From contig CAYQKY010000005.1 in the NCBI GenBank assembly GCA_964418125.1, forward strand, positions 62,001 through 126,000: a DNA stretch of 64,000 nucleotides, read 5' to 3'. The notes beneath the pieces are model-generated. The model searched no databases, had not been told where the DNA came from, and saw nothing but the letters and a program-made list of their open reading frames with translations. The translations under genes and the position numbers were made by a program. The DNA comes from JACJXW01 sp964418125 (GTDB lineage Bacteria; Bacteroidota; Bacteroidia; Chitinophagales; Saprospiraceae). Of this stretch, positions 1-10,548 are shown in pieces. Positions within the stretch are counted from its first letter, which is position 1; each line of letters starts with the position of its first letter.

Positions 1-569
1 CTGAGTTTTTCAGATGGCAGATAGCTGAACCCCAGCCTGAGGATGGTGGGCAGAAACTCTTCCTCTGAAACCCTTACCCGGGCAGGGCTGAATAGGTGAA
101 TGCCCAGGTTCAGTTGGGGTAACAGCTCCGCCTGTACACCAACTTCGAAGGTAAAAGCTGCTTTATTGCCGTATTCCGGGATGCGGGTGTTGAGCATCAG
201 GAACTGGGCGCCAATGGACAGCTTTTCAAGCAACCTCCGCCCGTATGCCAGCCCGATGCGTTGCTCATTATACCCCTCGAAACCGAAATAGTGAAGGCTA
301 AGGCCGAAGGCGCCGGAAGGCGTAGGCAGCCCGGCCCCCAAAGCGGCCGACCTGATCTCGCTCACCAGGAAACGCTGCTCTCCGTAAGCTGTTATTGCCG
401 GGCTTTCCAGGTAGGCCAGCCCCGCCTGGTTGGCGAAGATGCTGTTGATGTCCGTATAGGTAAGGCCGGTTTGTCCCATTGCTATACTTCGGGCTCCGCC
501 GGCGGGAGGAGCGCCGTTCTGGGCAAACAATACGCCCGGTAAGAGTAGTATTAAGAGAAAACACCTCAT
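1..569 (-). CDS. Outer-membrane beta-barrel protein, PorV/FadL-like (C-terminus outside window)
   Basis: The frame runs from an ATG at 567-569 to the left edge without a stop, giving the first 189 residues. It opens with a hydrophobic signal peptide ending LFAQ. The stretch SIAMGQTGL followed by NQAGLA resembles the NPAGLA element near the N-terminus of PorV/UPF0164 and FadL-type barrels of Bacteroidota. Alternating amphipathic, aromatic-rich strands follow (for example GAFGLSLHYFGFEG), as expected of an outer-membrane barrel. The ligand is unknown and any link to type IX secretion is inference. The GH1 gene next door is on the same strand and 89 bases away. Confidence 0.6.
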   Translation of the reverse strand, partial: MRCFLLILLLPGVLFAQNGAPPAGGARSIAMGQTGLTYTDINSIFANQAGLAYLESPAITAYGEQRFLVSEIRSAALGAGLPTPSGAFGLSLHYFGFEGYNEQRIGLAYGRRLLEKLSIGAQFLMLNTRIPEYGNKAAFTFEVGVQAELLPQLNLGIHLFSPARVRVSEEEFLPTILRLGFSYLPSEKL

Positions 570-658
570 ATGAAATTCTTATTGCCGATTAGCGCCGATG
601 TTGCCGGCCCCTTATCTTAAAAAGGAATGCCAGAGCTATTCATTCCATCATTCCTTCC

Positions 659-1837
659 TCAAACACTCACCCCATTCTCCCTTGCCACCTTCGCAAAGAA
701 CTTCCCGGCTTCTGTCATTTCCCTTTCCATCGTGTCGAGGCCGACCCGCACCAGGCCAAAGCGGTAGGTCGGGCCGAGGTTCCATTCGAAGTTGTCCCAT
801 GTGCTCCAGTGGATAAATCCCTGCAGAGGAATGCCTTCCTTTATGGCGCGGTGGCAAACTTTCAGGTAATCCTTGATGGCCTGTATCCGCCGCTGCGGGT
901 CGTCAGTACAGATGCCGGTTTCCAGCAGGATGATGGGTTTGCCGTAGCGTTTGTGGAAACGGCGAAAGATCTTTCCGAGCCCTTCCGGTTTGTATCCCCA
1001 CATCTTGTCGTGGGGGATGCCCATTTTATCCAGTTTGCCGGGTTTCTCAATTTCCGTAACGGGATAGGGGGTAAAAGGCACATGGGCATAGTAACTCAGC
1101 CCAATATAGTCTACCTTTTCAAAATGGCGGGCTGCCCGGTTGATGAACCACCAGTCGGTGATCCTGGCGGGGATCTTTCCCAGCCAGTTGGTACCCTCGA
1201 AACTGCCCGTATTCAGGGAAATGCTGGCCGGTTTTTTCGGACAATGGGCCTTCAGCAGGCCGTATACCACTTCGTGGGCCTGTTTGAGGTGGCGCAGTAC
1301 GCGATTTGATTTGAAAAGGCTGCGTTTGTGCGGAGGAAACACGCCCAGCAGGTAGGCGTTCATGGCATACACATTGGGCTCGTTGAACGTATTCCAGTTG
1401 AAAACGAAAGGCTCGAAGTATTCTATGCATTGCCGGGCGTAGTCTACAAAGGCGGAAATATTGTCTTCGTTCAGCCATCCGCCATTGTTCTCAAACCACA
1501 AAGGGTTGGTGAAGTGATGCATGACGAAGAGTATGCGGGTGCCGCCATTGTTGAGCAACCGGAAAAATTTCTGGTATTCTACCACCACCTCTTTTTCGAA
1601 TGGGGCGAAGGGCCCGGGCTGTAGCCTCGCCCAGTCTACTCCGCACCGGTATACCGTGCCAAATTGCATGATGTATCCGGCATCCAGTTCCCGGAGTTGT
1701 TCGTGAGCGGTAGTCTGTTCCAGGACGTGCCCGTCTCTGGCCCTGAAACCGCGCCAGTTATGGGCTGAAGCGGTTTCTGTCTGGGTGGCGGATGTTGAGG
1801 TGCCCCAAAAAAAGCCTTCCGGAAACTCAAGGTGCAT
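659..1837 (-). CDS. Glycoside hydrolase family 1 (beta-glucosidase-like)
   Basis: 392 residues with the GH1 TIM-barrel signature. The N-terminal FPEGFFWGTSTSATQTE is the family's opening strand with its Gln. TFNEPN (residues 150-155) holds the acid/base Glu153. LLETGI (304-309) aligns with the usual TENG nucleophile strand, making Glu306 the nucleophile. HWSTWDNFEWNLG (343-355) is the sugar-binding C-terminal motif. No signal peptide is visible, so a cytoplasmic enzyme acting on imported beta-glycosides is likely. It is shorter than typical bacterial members (about 450 residues), and the nucleophile motif reads ETG, not ENG, so substrate specificity is uncertain. Confidence 0.85.
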   Translation of the reverse strand: MHLEFPEGFFWGTSTSATQTETASAHNWRGFRARDGHVLEQTTAHEQLRELDAGYIMQFGTVYRCGVDWARLQPGPFAPFEKEVVVEYQKFFRLLNNGGTRILFVMHHFTNPLWFENNGGWLNEDNISAFVDYARQCIEYFEPFVFNWNTFNEPNVYAMNAYLLGVFPPHKRSLFKSNRVLRHLKQAHEVVYGLLKAHCPKKPASISLNTGSFEGTNWLGKIPARITDWWFINRAARHFEKVDYIGLSYYAHVPFTPYPVTEIEKPGKLDKMGIPHDKMWGYKPEGLGKIFRRFHKRYGKPIILLETGICTDDPQRRIQAIKDYLKVCHRAIKEGIPLQGFIHWSTWDNFEWNLGPTYRFGLVRVGLDTMEREMTEAGKFFAKVARENGVSV

Positions 1838-1859
1838 AGGCTGTGGGATTGTCAGTGGG

Positions 1860-2963
1860 TCATTCTATCCAGTCGGCCACAAAGACATTGGTACTCCGGG
1901 TGCCGCCGTTATTCCGGTTGGAAGAGAAAGCGACCCGCTTTCCATCCGGGGAAAACATCGGGAAGGCATCAAATGCATCGTCGAAGGTGATCTGCTTAAG
2001 GCCGGTGCCGTCGACGTTGATCGAGAAAATGTTGAACTGCCGCCCACTGTCGGTATGGTGGTTGGAGGCAAAAAGGATACGCTCGCCGGACGGGTGAAAG
2101 TATGGCGCCCAATTGGCCTTGCCCAGGTTGGTGGCCTGCTGCATTTCACTGCCGTCGACATTGCAGACAAACACTTCCATGTTGGTAGGCTGCACCACGT
2201 TTTCTGCCAGCAGGCTTTTGTACAACTCCACTTCCTCTTCGGTTTTGGGCCGGGAGGCCCGGAAGACCAGTTTTTTGCTGTCCGGAGAGAAAAAGGCCCC
2301 GCCGTCATAGCCCAGTTCGTCGGTTACCTGCCTGAGGTTGGCCCCATCAATATCCATGGTCCACAGTTCGAGGTCACCGGAGCGGGTGGAGGTGAAAACG
2401 ATCTTCTTGCCGTCGGGAGAAACGGTGGCTTCCGCGTCGTAGCCCGGGCTGTCTGTCAGTTGTTTGACGATTTCCCCGTCGAGATTCGCTACAAAAATAT
2501 CGAATTCCGCATAGATGGGCCAGACGTATTTACCTTGGACGGACCGGGGCACTTCCGGGCATGCTTCATTCCCGAGATGGGTGGAGGCATAGAGAATGGC
2601 GGTATCTCCCGGCATGAAGTAAGCGCAGGTCGTCCTTCCTTTGCCGGTGCTTACCAGGGGCGGCTTGTCTCCGGAAAAACCCGTTGCCGGCATATAGAAT
2701 ATCTGGTCGCATTCTGCTCCCCAGTTTTCGTTAGTGGCCTGGAAACTCAGGTACTGCCCGTTGAAACTCCAGTAGGCCTCAGCATTGTCACCGCCAAAGG
2801 TCAGCTGGCGAACATTTTTCAGGTGGCCTTCCTGTGGATAGCGAAGGCTATCGGCGGTAGTATCTTCTTTAGCTTTTTCCTGGTTCTGCTGATCGGCTCC
2901 GGATGGCTGGCAGGCCGTGGCAGCCGCAAAAGACAAAAGGATGGCGATGTTTCGTATGGTCAT
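1860..2963 (-). CDS. TolB-like PD40 beta-propeller lipoprotein
   Basis: 367 residues when started at the ATG at 2961-2963, which gives a lipoprotein signal peptide with Cys18 (SFAAATAC). An upstream in-frame ATG at 3077 would add 38 non-signal residues and run into the next gene, so it was not used. At least five PD40/WD-like blades are visible, for example VSPDGKKIVFTSTRSGD, FFSPDSKKLVFRASR and FSPDGKRVAFSSNRN, each followed by a D/G turn. These propellers resemble TolB and usually act as periplasmic or outer-membrane-anchored binding scaffolds. A promoter element lies 20 bases upstream of the start. Confidence 0.75.
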   Translation of the reverse strand: MTIRNIAILLSFAAATACQPSGADQQNQEKAKEDTTADSLRYPQEGHLKNVRQLTFGGDNAEAYWSFNGQYLSFQATNENWGAECDQIFYMPATGFSGDKPPLVSTGKGRTTCAYFMPGDTAILYASTHLGNEACPEVPRSVQGKYVWPIYAEFDIFVANLDGEIVKQLTDSPGYDAEATVSPDGKKIVFTSTRSGDLELWTMDIDGANLRQVTDELGYDGGAFFSPDSKKLVFRASRPKTEEEVELYKSLLAENVVQPTNMEVFVCNVDGSEMQQATNLGKANWAPYFHPSGERILFASNHHTDSGRQFNIFSINVDGTGLKQITFDDAFDAFPMFSPDGKRVAFSSNRNNGGTRSTNVFVADWIE

Positions 2964-2982
2964 GCTAATTCTTCGTTTTGTG

Positions 2983-2990
2983 CAAATATA
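2983..2990 (-). promoter_or_regulatory. Bacteroidota -7 promoter element for the propeller lipoprotein gene
   Basis: Read on the minus strand this is TATATTTG, a perfect match to TAnnTTTG. It is 20 bases upstream of the ATG at 2963, implying a short leader of about 12-15 nt. I see no clear -33 TTTG at the expected spacing. Confidence 0.45.
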
Positions 2991-3051
2991 CTGGCCGGCA
3001 GCCGGTCTCAAAAGAAAAGAAGTTTTTTTGTTACACCCCATCTTCCATTCC

Positions 3052-4131
3052 TCACAGCCCTCCATCCGCACTGTCATTCACATCCCCCACTTTCACCCCC
3101 AGCCAGTTTCGTGGGGTATTGTCCAGAGGCGAGAAAAACAATTTGCCGGCATCTCCGGAATATACCTCATCAAACGGACTGGCCGGATCCTGGAACTGGT
3201 AGCCGGGATTGACGAATATCCAGGACTCCTGCCCATTCAGTTCGGTATCAATACCAAGGATCAGGCGCCGGAGAAAGATCAGGTCCAGAGTGGTTACTTT
3301 ACTGTCCCGGTTGGCGTCGGAAGCCAGGATTAGCAATGGGCTGTTGAATGATGCCACTCCCAGAATGTGCCGGCTGATGAGCAGCAGGTCGTGGGTGCTG
3401 ACTCCGTTGCGGTCCCCGCCGTTTTTAAAGGCCTGCAGGGTGTATTGCTGGCCTGCCGACAATTGGGCGTTGAGGCTGTACTGGCCGTTGACATTTGAGG
3501 TGCCGGTAGTTCCCGGCAATTCTGAGATCCCTACCGTAACGCCGTTGATGGGGCCGCCCTGAGGGGTTGTGATACTTCCTCCGCCGGTGTAATTGATCAA
3601 TGGCCGCACTGCGCCGGTAGCGGCAATGGCGGCATCGACAGCATCGATGGTAGCTGCCTGAGTAGGGCCCCTGGGGTTGTAATTGACCGTTCCATCGGGT
3701 GCGATGACTACAAACGTAGGCGTGCCTAAGAAGAGCCCGTATGTGCCATTGCGATAGGGGAGGTTGGCATCCAGGCTGCCTCCATCGGCGCCCACTCCGG
3801 GAAAAGTGTGGCCATGATTGGCTTTGTAGCCGGCCACATCGGCGCTGGTGTCATCATTCTTGGTCGTCAGGCTGATAAACTCAACATCGCCGGAACCACC
3901 GCCCCAGGTCTGGTACAGTGGTTCCATCAGGGGGGCGATGGCATTACATGGAGGGCAGTAGGTGAAAAAAAGTTTGATCACCACGGTTTTGCCCTGGTTG
4001 AGGTAGTCGGTGTAAAGCCGGTGTTGTTGCCCCTGGCTGTCGGTAACCAGAAAGTCGGGAGCAAGCGGTTGAGCGGGCAGTTTGAAGAGGAGAAAAAGAA
4101 CCGGAAAAATAGTTGCTGTCAGTTTTTTCAT
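3052..4131 (-). CDS. Secreted redoxin with C-terminal dockerin-like repeats
   Basis: 359 residues. A signal peptide (1 to about 20, ending LPAQ) is followed by a thioredoxin/redoxin domain (about 22-175) with CPPC at 59-62 and the cis-Pro region GTPTFVV (136-142). Residues about 185-235 look like a carboxypeptidase-regulatory or SdrD-like beta sandwich (GPINGVTVGI, NGQYSL). Two dockerin type I-like calcium loop-helix repeats follow: NGGDRNGVSTHDLLLISRH (237-255) and SDANRDSKVTTLDLIFLRR (271-289), then VGDVND near the end. This repeat is common in large secreted Saprospiraceae proteins. The domain combination suggests a surface-anchored or protein-docked thiol reductase; the partner is unknown. 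No T9SS sorting tail was recognised. Confidence 0.75.
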   Translation of the reverse strand: MKKLTATIFPVLFLLFKLPAQPLAPDFLVTDSQGQQHRLYTDYLNQGKTVVIKLFFTYCPPCNAIAPLMEPLYQTWGGGSGDVEFISLTTKNDDTSADVAGYKANHGHTFPGVGADGGSLDANLPYRNGTYGLFLGTPTFVVIAPDGTVNYNPRGPTQAATIDAVDAAIAATGAVRPLINYTGGGSITTPQGGPINGVTVGISELPGTTGTSNVNGQYSLNAQLSAGQQYTLQAFKNGGDRNGVSTHDLLLISRHILGVASFNSPLLILASDANRDSKVTTLDLIFLRRLILGIDTELNGQESWIFVNPGYQFQDPASPFDEVYSGDAGKLFFSPLDNTPRNWLGVKVGDVNDSADGGL

Positions 4132-4207
4132 GATCGGTTGGGCTTTATTATACAGCCAAGTTACTCATCTTTTAAACACTGAATGTCTGTTTTTACGTTA
4201 GAATCTT

Positions 4208-4215
4208 TACCTTTG
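4208..4215 (+). promoter_or_regulatory. Bacteroidota -7 promoter element for lipB
   Basis: TACCTTTG matches TAnnTTTG exactly and lies 18 bases before the lipB ATG, between divergently arranged genes. A clean -33 TTTG is not seen. Confidence 0.5.
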
Positions 4216-4232
4216 CGCCACATTTTGAAAAG

Positions 4233-4952
4233 ATGCAAAAAGTTGTATATCAAGACCTGGGGCTGATCAGTTATAAGAAGGCATGGGGTTACCAGGAGGA
4301 ACGGCTCCGGGAACTGGTAGAAAGGAAGTTGAATAACCGGAAGCTGGAGCCTGAAGACAGAGAAGAGCAGCGCCATTACCTGCTATTTTGTGAACATCCC
4401 CCCGTTTACACGCTTGGAAAAAGCGGTTCACTGGAAAACCTCCTGCTGGATGAAGAAGGATTGAAGCGGGAGGGCTTTGAATTTTTCAGGATCAACCGGG
4501 GGGGGGATATAACCTATCACGGGCCGGGGCAGGTCGTGGGATACCCCATTTTTGACCTGGACTGTTTTTTTACGGACGTGCACCGCTACGTTCGTTTTCT
4601 GGAAGAGGCCATTATCCGAACAATCGCCGAATATGGTTTAGAAGGGCTGCGGATGGAGGGATATACCGGCGTTTGGCTGGAAGCCAGTGAGCAGCGCCCC
4701 AACCGCAAGATCTGTGCGATCGGCGTTCACCTCAGCCGATGGGTGACTATGCATGGGTTCGCTTTTAATGTGAACACTCAGTTGGCTCATTTTGACAATA
4801 TCATCCCCTGCGGGATTGACGATAAAGATAAAGGGGTCACTTCTCTGGCTCAGGAGCTGGGCGGGGAAGTTCCCATGGATGAAGTAAAAGGTAAGTTACG
4901 GCGGCATTTTGCCGGCTTATTTGGATTCGAGTTCTCGGGAAACATCCCGTAA
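4233..4952 (+). CDS. lipB: Octanoyl-[ACP]:protein N-octanoyltransferase (lipoate biosynthesis)
   Basis: 239 residues. LipB moves the octanoyl group from acyl carrier protein to lipoyl domains of the 2-oxoacid dehydrogenases and the glycine cleavage H protein. Family motifs are clear: RGGDITYHGPGQ (89-100), RKICAIGV with the catalytic Lys159, and IIPCGIDDKDKGVTSL with the acyl-carrying Cys193. Length is normal for the family. The next gene starts 37 bases downstream on the same strand, so the two are probably co-transcribed from the promoter element just upstream. Confidence 0.95.
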   Translation: MQKVVYQDLGLISYKKAWGYQEERLRELVERKLNNRKLEPEDREEQRHYLLFCEHPPVYTLGKSGSLENLLLDEEGLKREGFEFFRINRGGDITYHGPGQVVGYPIFDLDCFFTDVHRYVRFLEEAIIRTIAEYGLEGLRMEGYTGVWLEASEQRPNRKICAIGVHLSRWVTMHGFAFNVNTQLAHFDNIIPCGIDDKDKGVTSLAQELGGEVPMDEVKGKLRRHFAGLFGFEFSGNIP

Positions 4953-4989
4953 ACAAGGAGACGTACTCCAAATTTATGCGTTCCTGGTT

Positions 4990-5397
4990 ATGATGAAAGA
5001 CATACCCAACTTAAAGGTGGAAGATATCGCCATCGCTGTCGTGCCAAGAGATGAGGATACCTCGGAAGATGATCTGTGGGATACCTATCTTATCAACCTA
5101 AAGGAAGAACCCATAACGAATGTCCTGATTAACTCTAAAGGTTACGGGGAAGTAAATGGGGAAAAGATGAAAACGACGATCCTTCGCCATTTCTTCGAAG
5201 CGATACCTGCCCTTTCAATTGTCAAGGTCGAGCCTATACAGGTTAAACTTTTCGGGCTGACCAATGAGTATTGGGTTAGCTTTACTTACGATGAGTACAT
5301 GTACGATAAGAAGTACATCTTTGTCAACGGCAGTATCGTAGAAGAGAACTTCACCCGGATTCCTTTTCTCAACAGGCAGGGAGTCATGATCCGATAA
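4990..5397 (+). CDS. Conserved Bacteroidota hypothetical protein
   Basis: 135 residues from the ATG at 4990 (the next codon is also ATG). An alternative start at 4909 would overlap lipB by 44 bases and was not chosen. The protein is acidic, has no signal peptide or membrane segment, and reads as a small globular alpha/beta domain: EDIAIAVVP, LWDTYLINLKEEPI, NVLINSKGYGE, ILRHFFEAIP, TNEYWVSFTYDEYMY. I recognise it as a conserved, uncharacterised protein of Bacteroidota but cannot give a function. It follows lipB closely and precedes the thioesterase, so all three may form one transcript. Confidence 0.7.
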   Translation: MMKDIPNLKVEDIAIAVVPRDEDTSEDDLWDTYLINLKEEPITNVLINSKGYGEVNGEKMKTTILRHFFEAIPALSIVKVEPIQVKLFGLTNEYWVSFTYDEYMYDKKYIFVNGSIVEENFTRIPFLNRQGVMIR

Positions 5398-5436
5398 AAT
5401 GATCCCTCCTCCTTGCCAGAGAACCAAAATGATGAC

Positions 5437-5967
5437 ATGAGCGAACAGTTAAAGCCTAAAAGAGTAAGCGATTCCCGTACAATAATGACGGAGATGGCCA
5501 TGCCCAACGATACCAACCCCATGGGAAACCTGATGGGGGGCAATCTGCTGAGATGGATGGATATAGCTTCGGGAATCTGCGCCGGCAAGCACTGTGAAGC
5601 TCATGTCGTTACGGCTTCAGTAGACCACGTCTCCTTTCAAAAACCCATAAAACTGGGCGACGTGGTTACTCTGGAAGCGACGGTTACCCGGGCTTTCCGC
5701 ACCTCCGTTGAGATCCATGTTGAAGTTTTTGCCAACGATATCAAAGGAGGAAACCCCCGCCGCTGTAATCACGCCTACTATACCTTTGTGGGGATGAATG
5801 ACGAAGGCAGCCCTCAACCGGTGCCGCCGGTACTGCCCCTCACCGAGATCGAGCAACAACGTTATGACAGCGCCTCCAAGCGAAGGGAAATGCGGCTTAT
5901 CCTCAGCGGCAGGATCAAACCCGAAGAAGCGACGGAATTCCGCGCTTTGTTCCTTGCCAGGGAGTGA
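5437..5967 (+). CDS. Acyl-CoA thioesterase, hotdog fold (YciA/BFIT-like)
   Basis: 176 residues from the ATG at 5437 (MSEQLKPK); a TTG eight codons earlier is a weaker start. The single hotdog domain has the acyl-CoA hydrolase features NPMGNLMGGNLLRWMDIAS, where Asn and Asp line the active site, and ASVDHVSFQKPIKLGDVV, the central hotdog helix and strand. This family hydrolyses medium- or long-chain acyl-CoA in the cytoplasm. The C-terminal helix (EIEQQRYDSASKRREMRL) is typical of the hexameric BFIT/YciA group. It is the last gene of the lipB run and is followed by a hairpin terminator shared with the convergent gene. Confidence 0.88.
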   Translation: MSEQLKPKRVSDSRTIMTEMAMPNDTNPMGNLMGGNLLRWMDIASGICAGKHCEAHVVTASVDHVSFQKPIKLGDVVTLEATVTRAFRTSVEIHVEVFANDIKGGNPRRCNHAYYTFVGMNDEGSPQPVPPVLPLTEIEQQRYDSASKRREMRLILSGRIKPEEATEFRALFLARE

Positions 5968-5976
5968 GGGAAAGAA

Positions 5977-6024
5977 GGAATGATTAAGGGTAGCCCATTC
6001 ATCAATCATTCCCTCGTTCCTTTT

Positions 6025-6026
<2 letters not shown>
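5977..6026. terminator. Bidirectional hairpin terminator between convergent genes
   Basis: GGAATGATT at 5977-5985 pairs exactly with AATCATTCC at 6004-6012, leaving an 18-nt loop, and six Ts follow at 6021-6026. It lies between the thioesterase end (5967) and the convergent 912-residue gene, whose stop is at 6025-6027. Confidence 0.6.
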
Positions 6027-8763
<2,737 letters not shown>

Positions 8764-8845
8764 GATTTCAAATTGATTTCTGGTTTACCTTTTCTTTCAG
8801 AAGTTGGTTGATATAGTTTGAAATTCTTTCTCGAACGATACCCCA

Positions 8846-9685
8846 TCACAGGTTGTCCGGTTCCGGCAGTTGAAAATCCGGGTTGGCTTTCGCCCTCCAG
8901 AGGGTTTTATAGTGTTTGCCGGAACGGAAAGACCCGATGAGGGATCTGTCCGGCAGGATCTTGGCTTCGAACAGAAAGGCGTTTTCGCCGTCGAAGCGGC
9001 TCAGATAGAGCTTATCATTCTGTATGGTCCCTTCCAGAAGCCCATAGTTGCCGGTTTCGGTAAGGAAGGCGCCGGACAAGTGGTTGCCATCCTGTTTGAA
9101 CTCACCCACGGCCTTGTAGGGCTCCTCTTCGCCTTCGATCCCGAAAGTAGCTTCCCACCGTCCGCTGACGTCCATGGCCGGTTTTTTGCGCAGGGTGGTA
9201 AAACGATGGGCCTGCCCCTGATAGGCTTTGAATGGGATCCGGTAATTTTCCCTGCCTTTGTCAACCCATTCTCCTTCCATAACGTCTTCTTCGAAGATGG
9301 CCCGTATGTAGGAATCGCTGGCCGGCAGGCTGATCACCACCGTGTCTTTAGCGGTAGAACGGTCGCGGCCGATGAAAATATTGTCCAGTTTGATCCTTTC
9401 CTGGCCGTTGATGACCTCGATGTAAAAGTTCTGTTTATCTGTGTACTTGACCTCGAAGTTGAACGGCAGCTCTCCCTGTGTCACCTCCTCAAATTCCAGG
9501 TTCATCAGTTGGGGAAGGGGCTTTCCCTCAGGGTTGGCCACCAGGGAGCGTGGCTCCAGTTCCAGAATGGCTCTCCACGGCCCGGGCGGCAGCCCGGTAA
9601 AAGGGTTCTCAACAACAATACAGGAAGGCCATCCTGAAATCAAAACCAATACCAGTATCCAAAAGGGCTTTGCGTGCCTTTTCAT
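8846..9685 (-). CDS. Lipoprotein resembling the N-terminal part of TlpA-type reductases, without the thioredoxin domain
   Basis: 279 residues with a lipoprotein signal ending at Cys22 (ISGWPSC). The rest resembles the all-beta N-terminal region found ahead of the thioredoxin domain in many Bacteroidota TlpA-family proteins: PGPWRAILELE, GELPFNFEVKY, a tandem lipocalin/DUF-like half (VSGRWEATF, VGEFKQDGNHLSGAFLTETG) and YLSRFDGENAFLFEA. It stops at LPEPDNL, about where the redoxin domain normally begins, and no CxxC is present. It may be a stand-alone version of that domain or a truncated derivative. It lies 82 bases upstream of the TIR-TPR-SDR gene's start region on the other side of a short gap, same strand. 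Confidence 0.65.
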   Translation of the reverse strand: MKRHAKPFWILVLVLISGWPSCIVVENPFTGLPPGPWRAILELEPRSLVANPEGKPLPQLMNLEFEEVTQGELPFNFEVKYTDKQNFYIEVINGQERIKLDNIFIGRDRSTAKDTVVISLPASDSYIRAIFEEDVMEGEWVDKGRENYRIPFKAYQGQAHRFTTLRKKPAMDVSGRWEATFGIEGEEEPYKAVGEFKQDGNHLSGAFLTETGNYGLLEGTIQNDKLYLSRFDGENAFLFEAKILPDRSLIGSFRSGKHYKTLWRAKANPDFQLPEPDNL

Positions 9686-9880
9686 TGCTTTATTTTACTA
9701 AAAAATTTCCGAAAAGATTCACCTACTCTGACAAAATTTGCACACAGCTGCGGCCGAAGTGCCGTAAGGCTCTTTTTCCGGGCCCGGATGGCGCTTTCTG
9801 TGCAATTGGCCAGAGAACAGAACTGGGGTGATAATGTTAAAACCCCATTATTCGCCCATTGTTGCTGTGAAAAGCGATTC

Positions 9881-10414
9881 CTACCGCGTTTTTTCGCCTA
9901 TGAAGTAGTCCTCCTTGTATTTGAAGAGGACATTAAAAGTAGTAAGGCTTCCGTATATGCGGGTTATGTACTGCTGCAGGTTCACTTTCTCCTCGTCGTT
10001 GAGGTTAGAACTGTTGATCCTTTGTTCCATAACCCGCAATCGGTCTCTGACCATAACGACCTTATGGAAAAAGGTTTCAATCGGGATCTCTTTTTCTTTC
10101 AAGCCCTCTTCGCCCGGCCGGAGGATCATCACCCCGCCGTCCCACCGGTCACCAAGAGGGATTTCTTCCGAAATATCGGAAAAGGCGCGCAGTACCTTGA
10201 TCATGGATTTTTCGATCTCGTTGAATGAGATGCCCTCTTCGGGAGGAATGGCCTCAATGATCTCCCATTTTTCGTAATCCTTACCTACCTGTTTGATCCC
10301 ATAAAGCATAAAACAAACGTCATAGGCAGCTTTGTGCAGGCGTATGACCGCTCCTTCCCCGTAAGCCGGGTGCCGAACGCGGGAACCAATGCCGAGGATC
10401 TGTTTTTCGCTCAT
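9881..10414 (-). CDS. Hypothetical protein with Tudor/CarD-like N-terminus
   Basis: 177 residues from the ATG at 10412-10414. The frame is open much further upstream but only through the neighbouring symporter gene read in another frame, so the internal ATG is the credible start. The N-terminus IGSRVRHPAYGEGAVI resembles the SH3/Tudor-like barrel of CarD and DUF3553 proteins, which bind RNA polymerase or nucleic acid. The rest is helical and charged (EIEKSMIKVLRAFSDI, FFHKVVMVRDRLRVMEQRI). No signal or membrane segment is seen. Function is unknown; the CarD resemblance covers only about 15 residues. Confidence 0.7.
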   Translation of the reverse strand: MSEKQILGIGSRVRHPAYGEGAVIRLHKAAYDVCFMLYGIKQVGKDYEKWEIIEAIPPEEGISFNEIEKSMIKVLRAFSDISEEIPLGDRWDGGVMILRPGEEGLKEKEIPIETFFHKVVMVRDRLRVMEQRINSSNLNDEEKVNLQQYITRIYGSLTTFNVLFKYKEDYFIGEKTR

Positions 10415-10421
10415 GTCTGTC

Positions 10422-10521
10422 GTTATATTTAGTTGTTTAGTATGTGTCAACTGTCCTTCTCCTGAAGGGGAAGCCCGAAAAAAAACTATCGCCACAGCCG
10501 GCAACAATATAACAATATAAC
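10422..10521. repeat. Intergenic iterated-word inverted repeat (GTTATATT / AATATAAC)
   Basis: GTTATATT at 10422-10429 is the reverse complement of AATATAAC, which occurs twice in tandem at 10506-10513 and 10514-10521. The arms are 76 bases apart, between the symporter's stop and the start of the Tudor/CarD-like gene. It may act as a terminator or mRNA 3'-end structure for the symporter. It belongs to the set of similar loci listed under findings. Confidence 0.5.
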
Positions 10522-10548
10522 AATCTATCCATCCCGGCCATTGCCTGC

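Noticed and set aside
1785..3212. Open frame of 475 codons on the plus strand across the propeller lipoprotein gene
   Set aside because: It lies antisense to a gene with a clear lipoprotein signal and PD40 repeats, and has no recognisable motif, so it is a mirror of that gene's codon bias.
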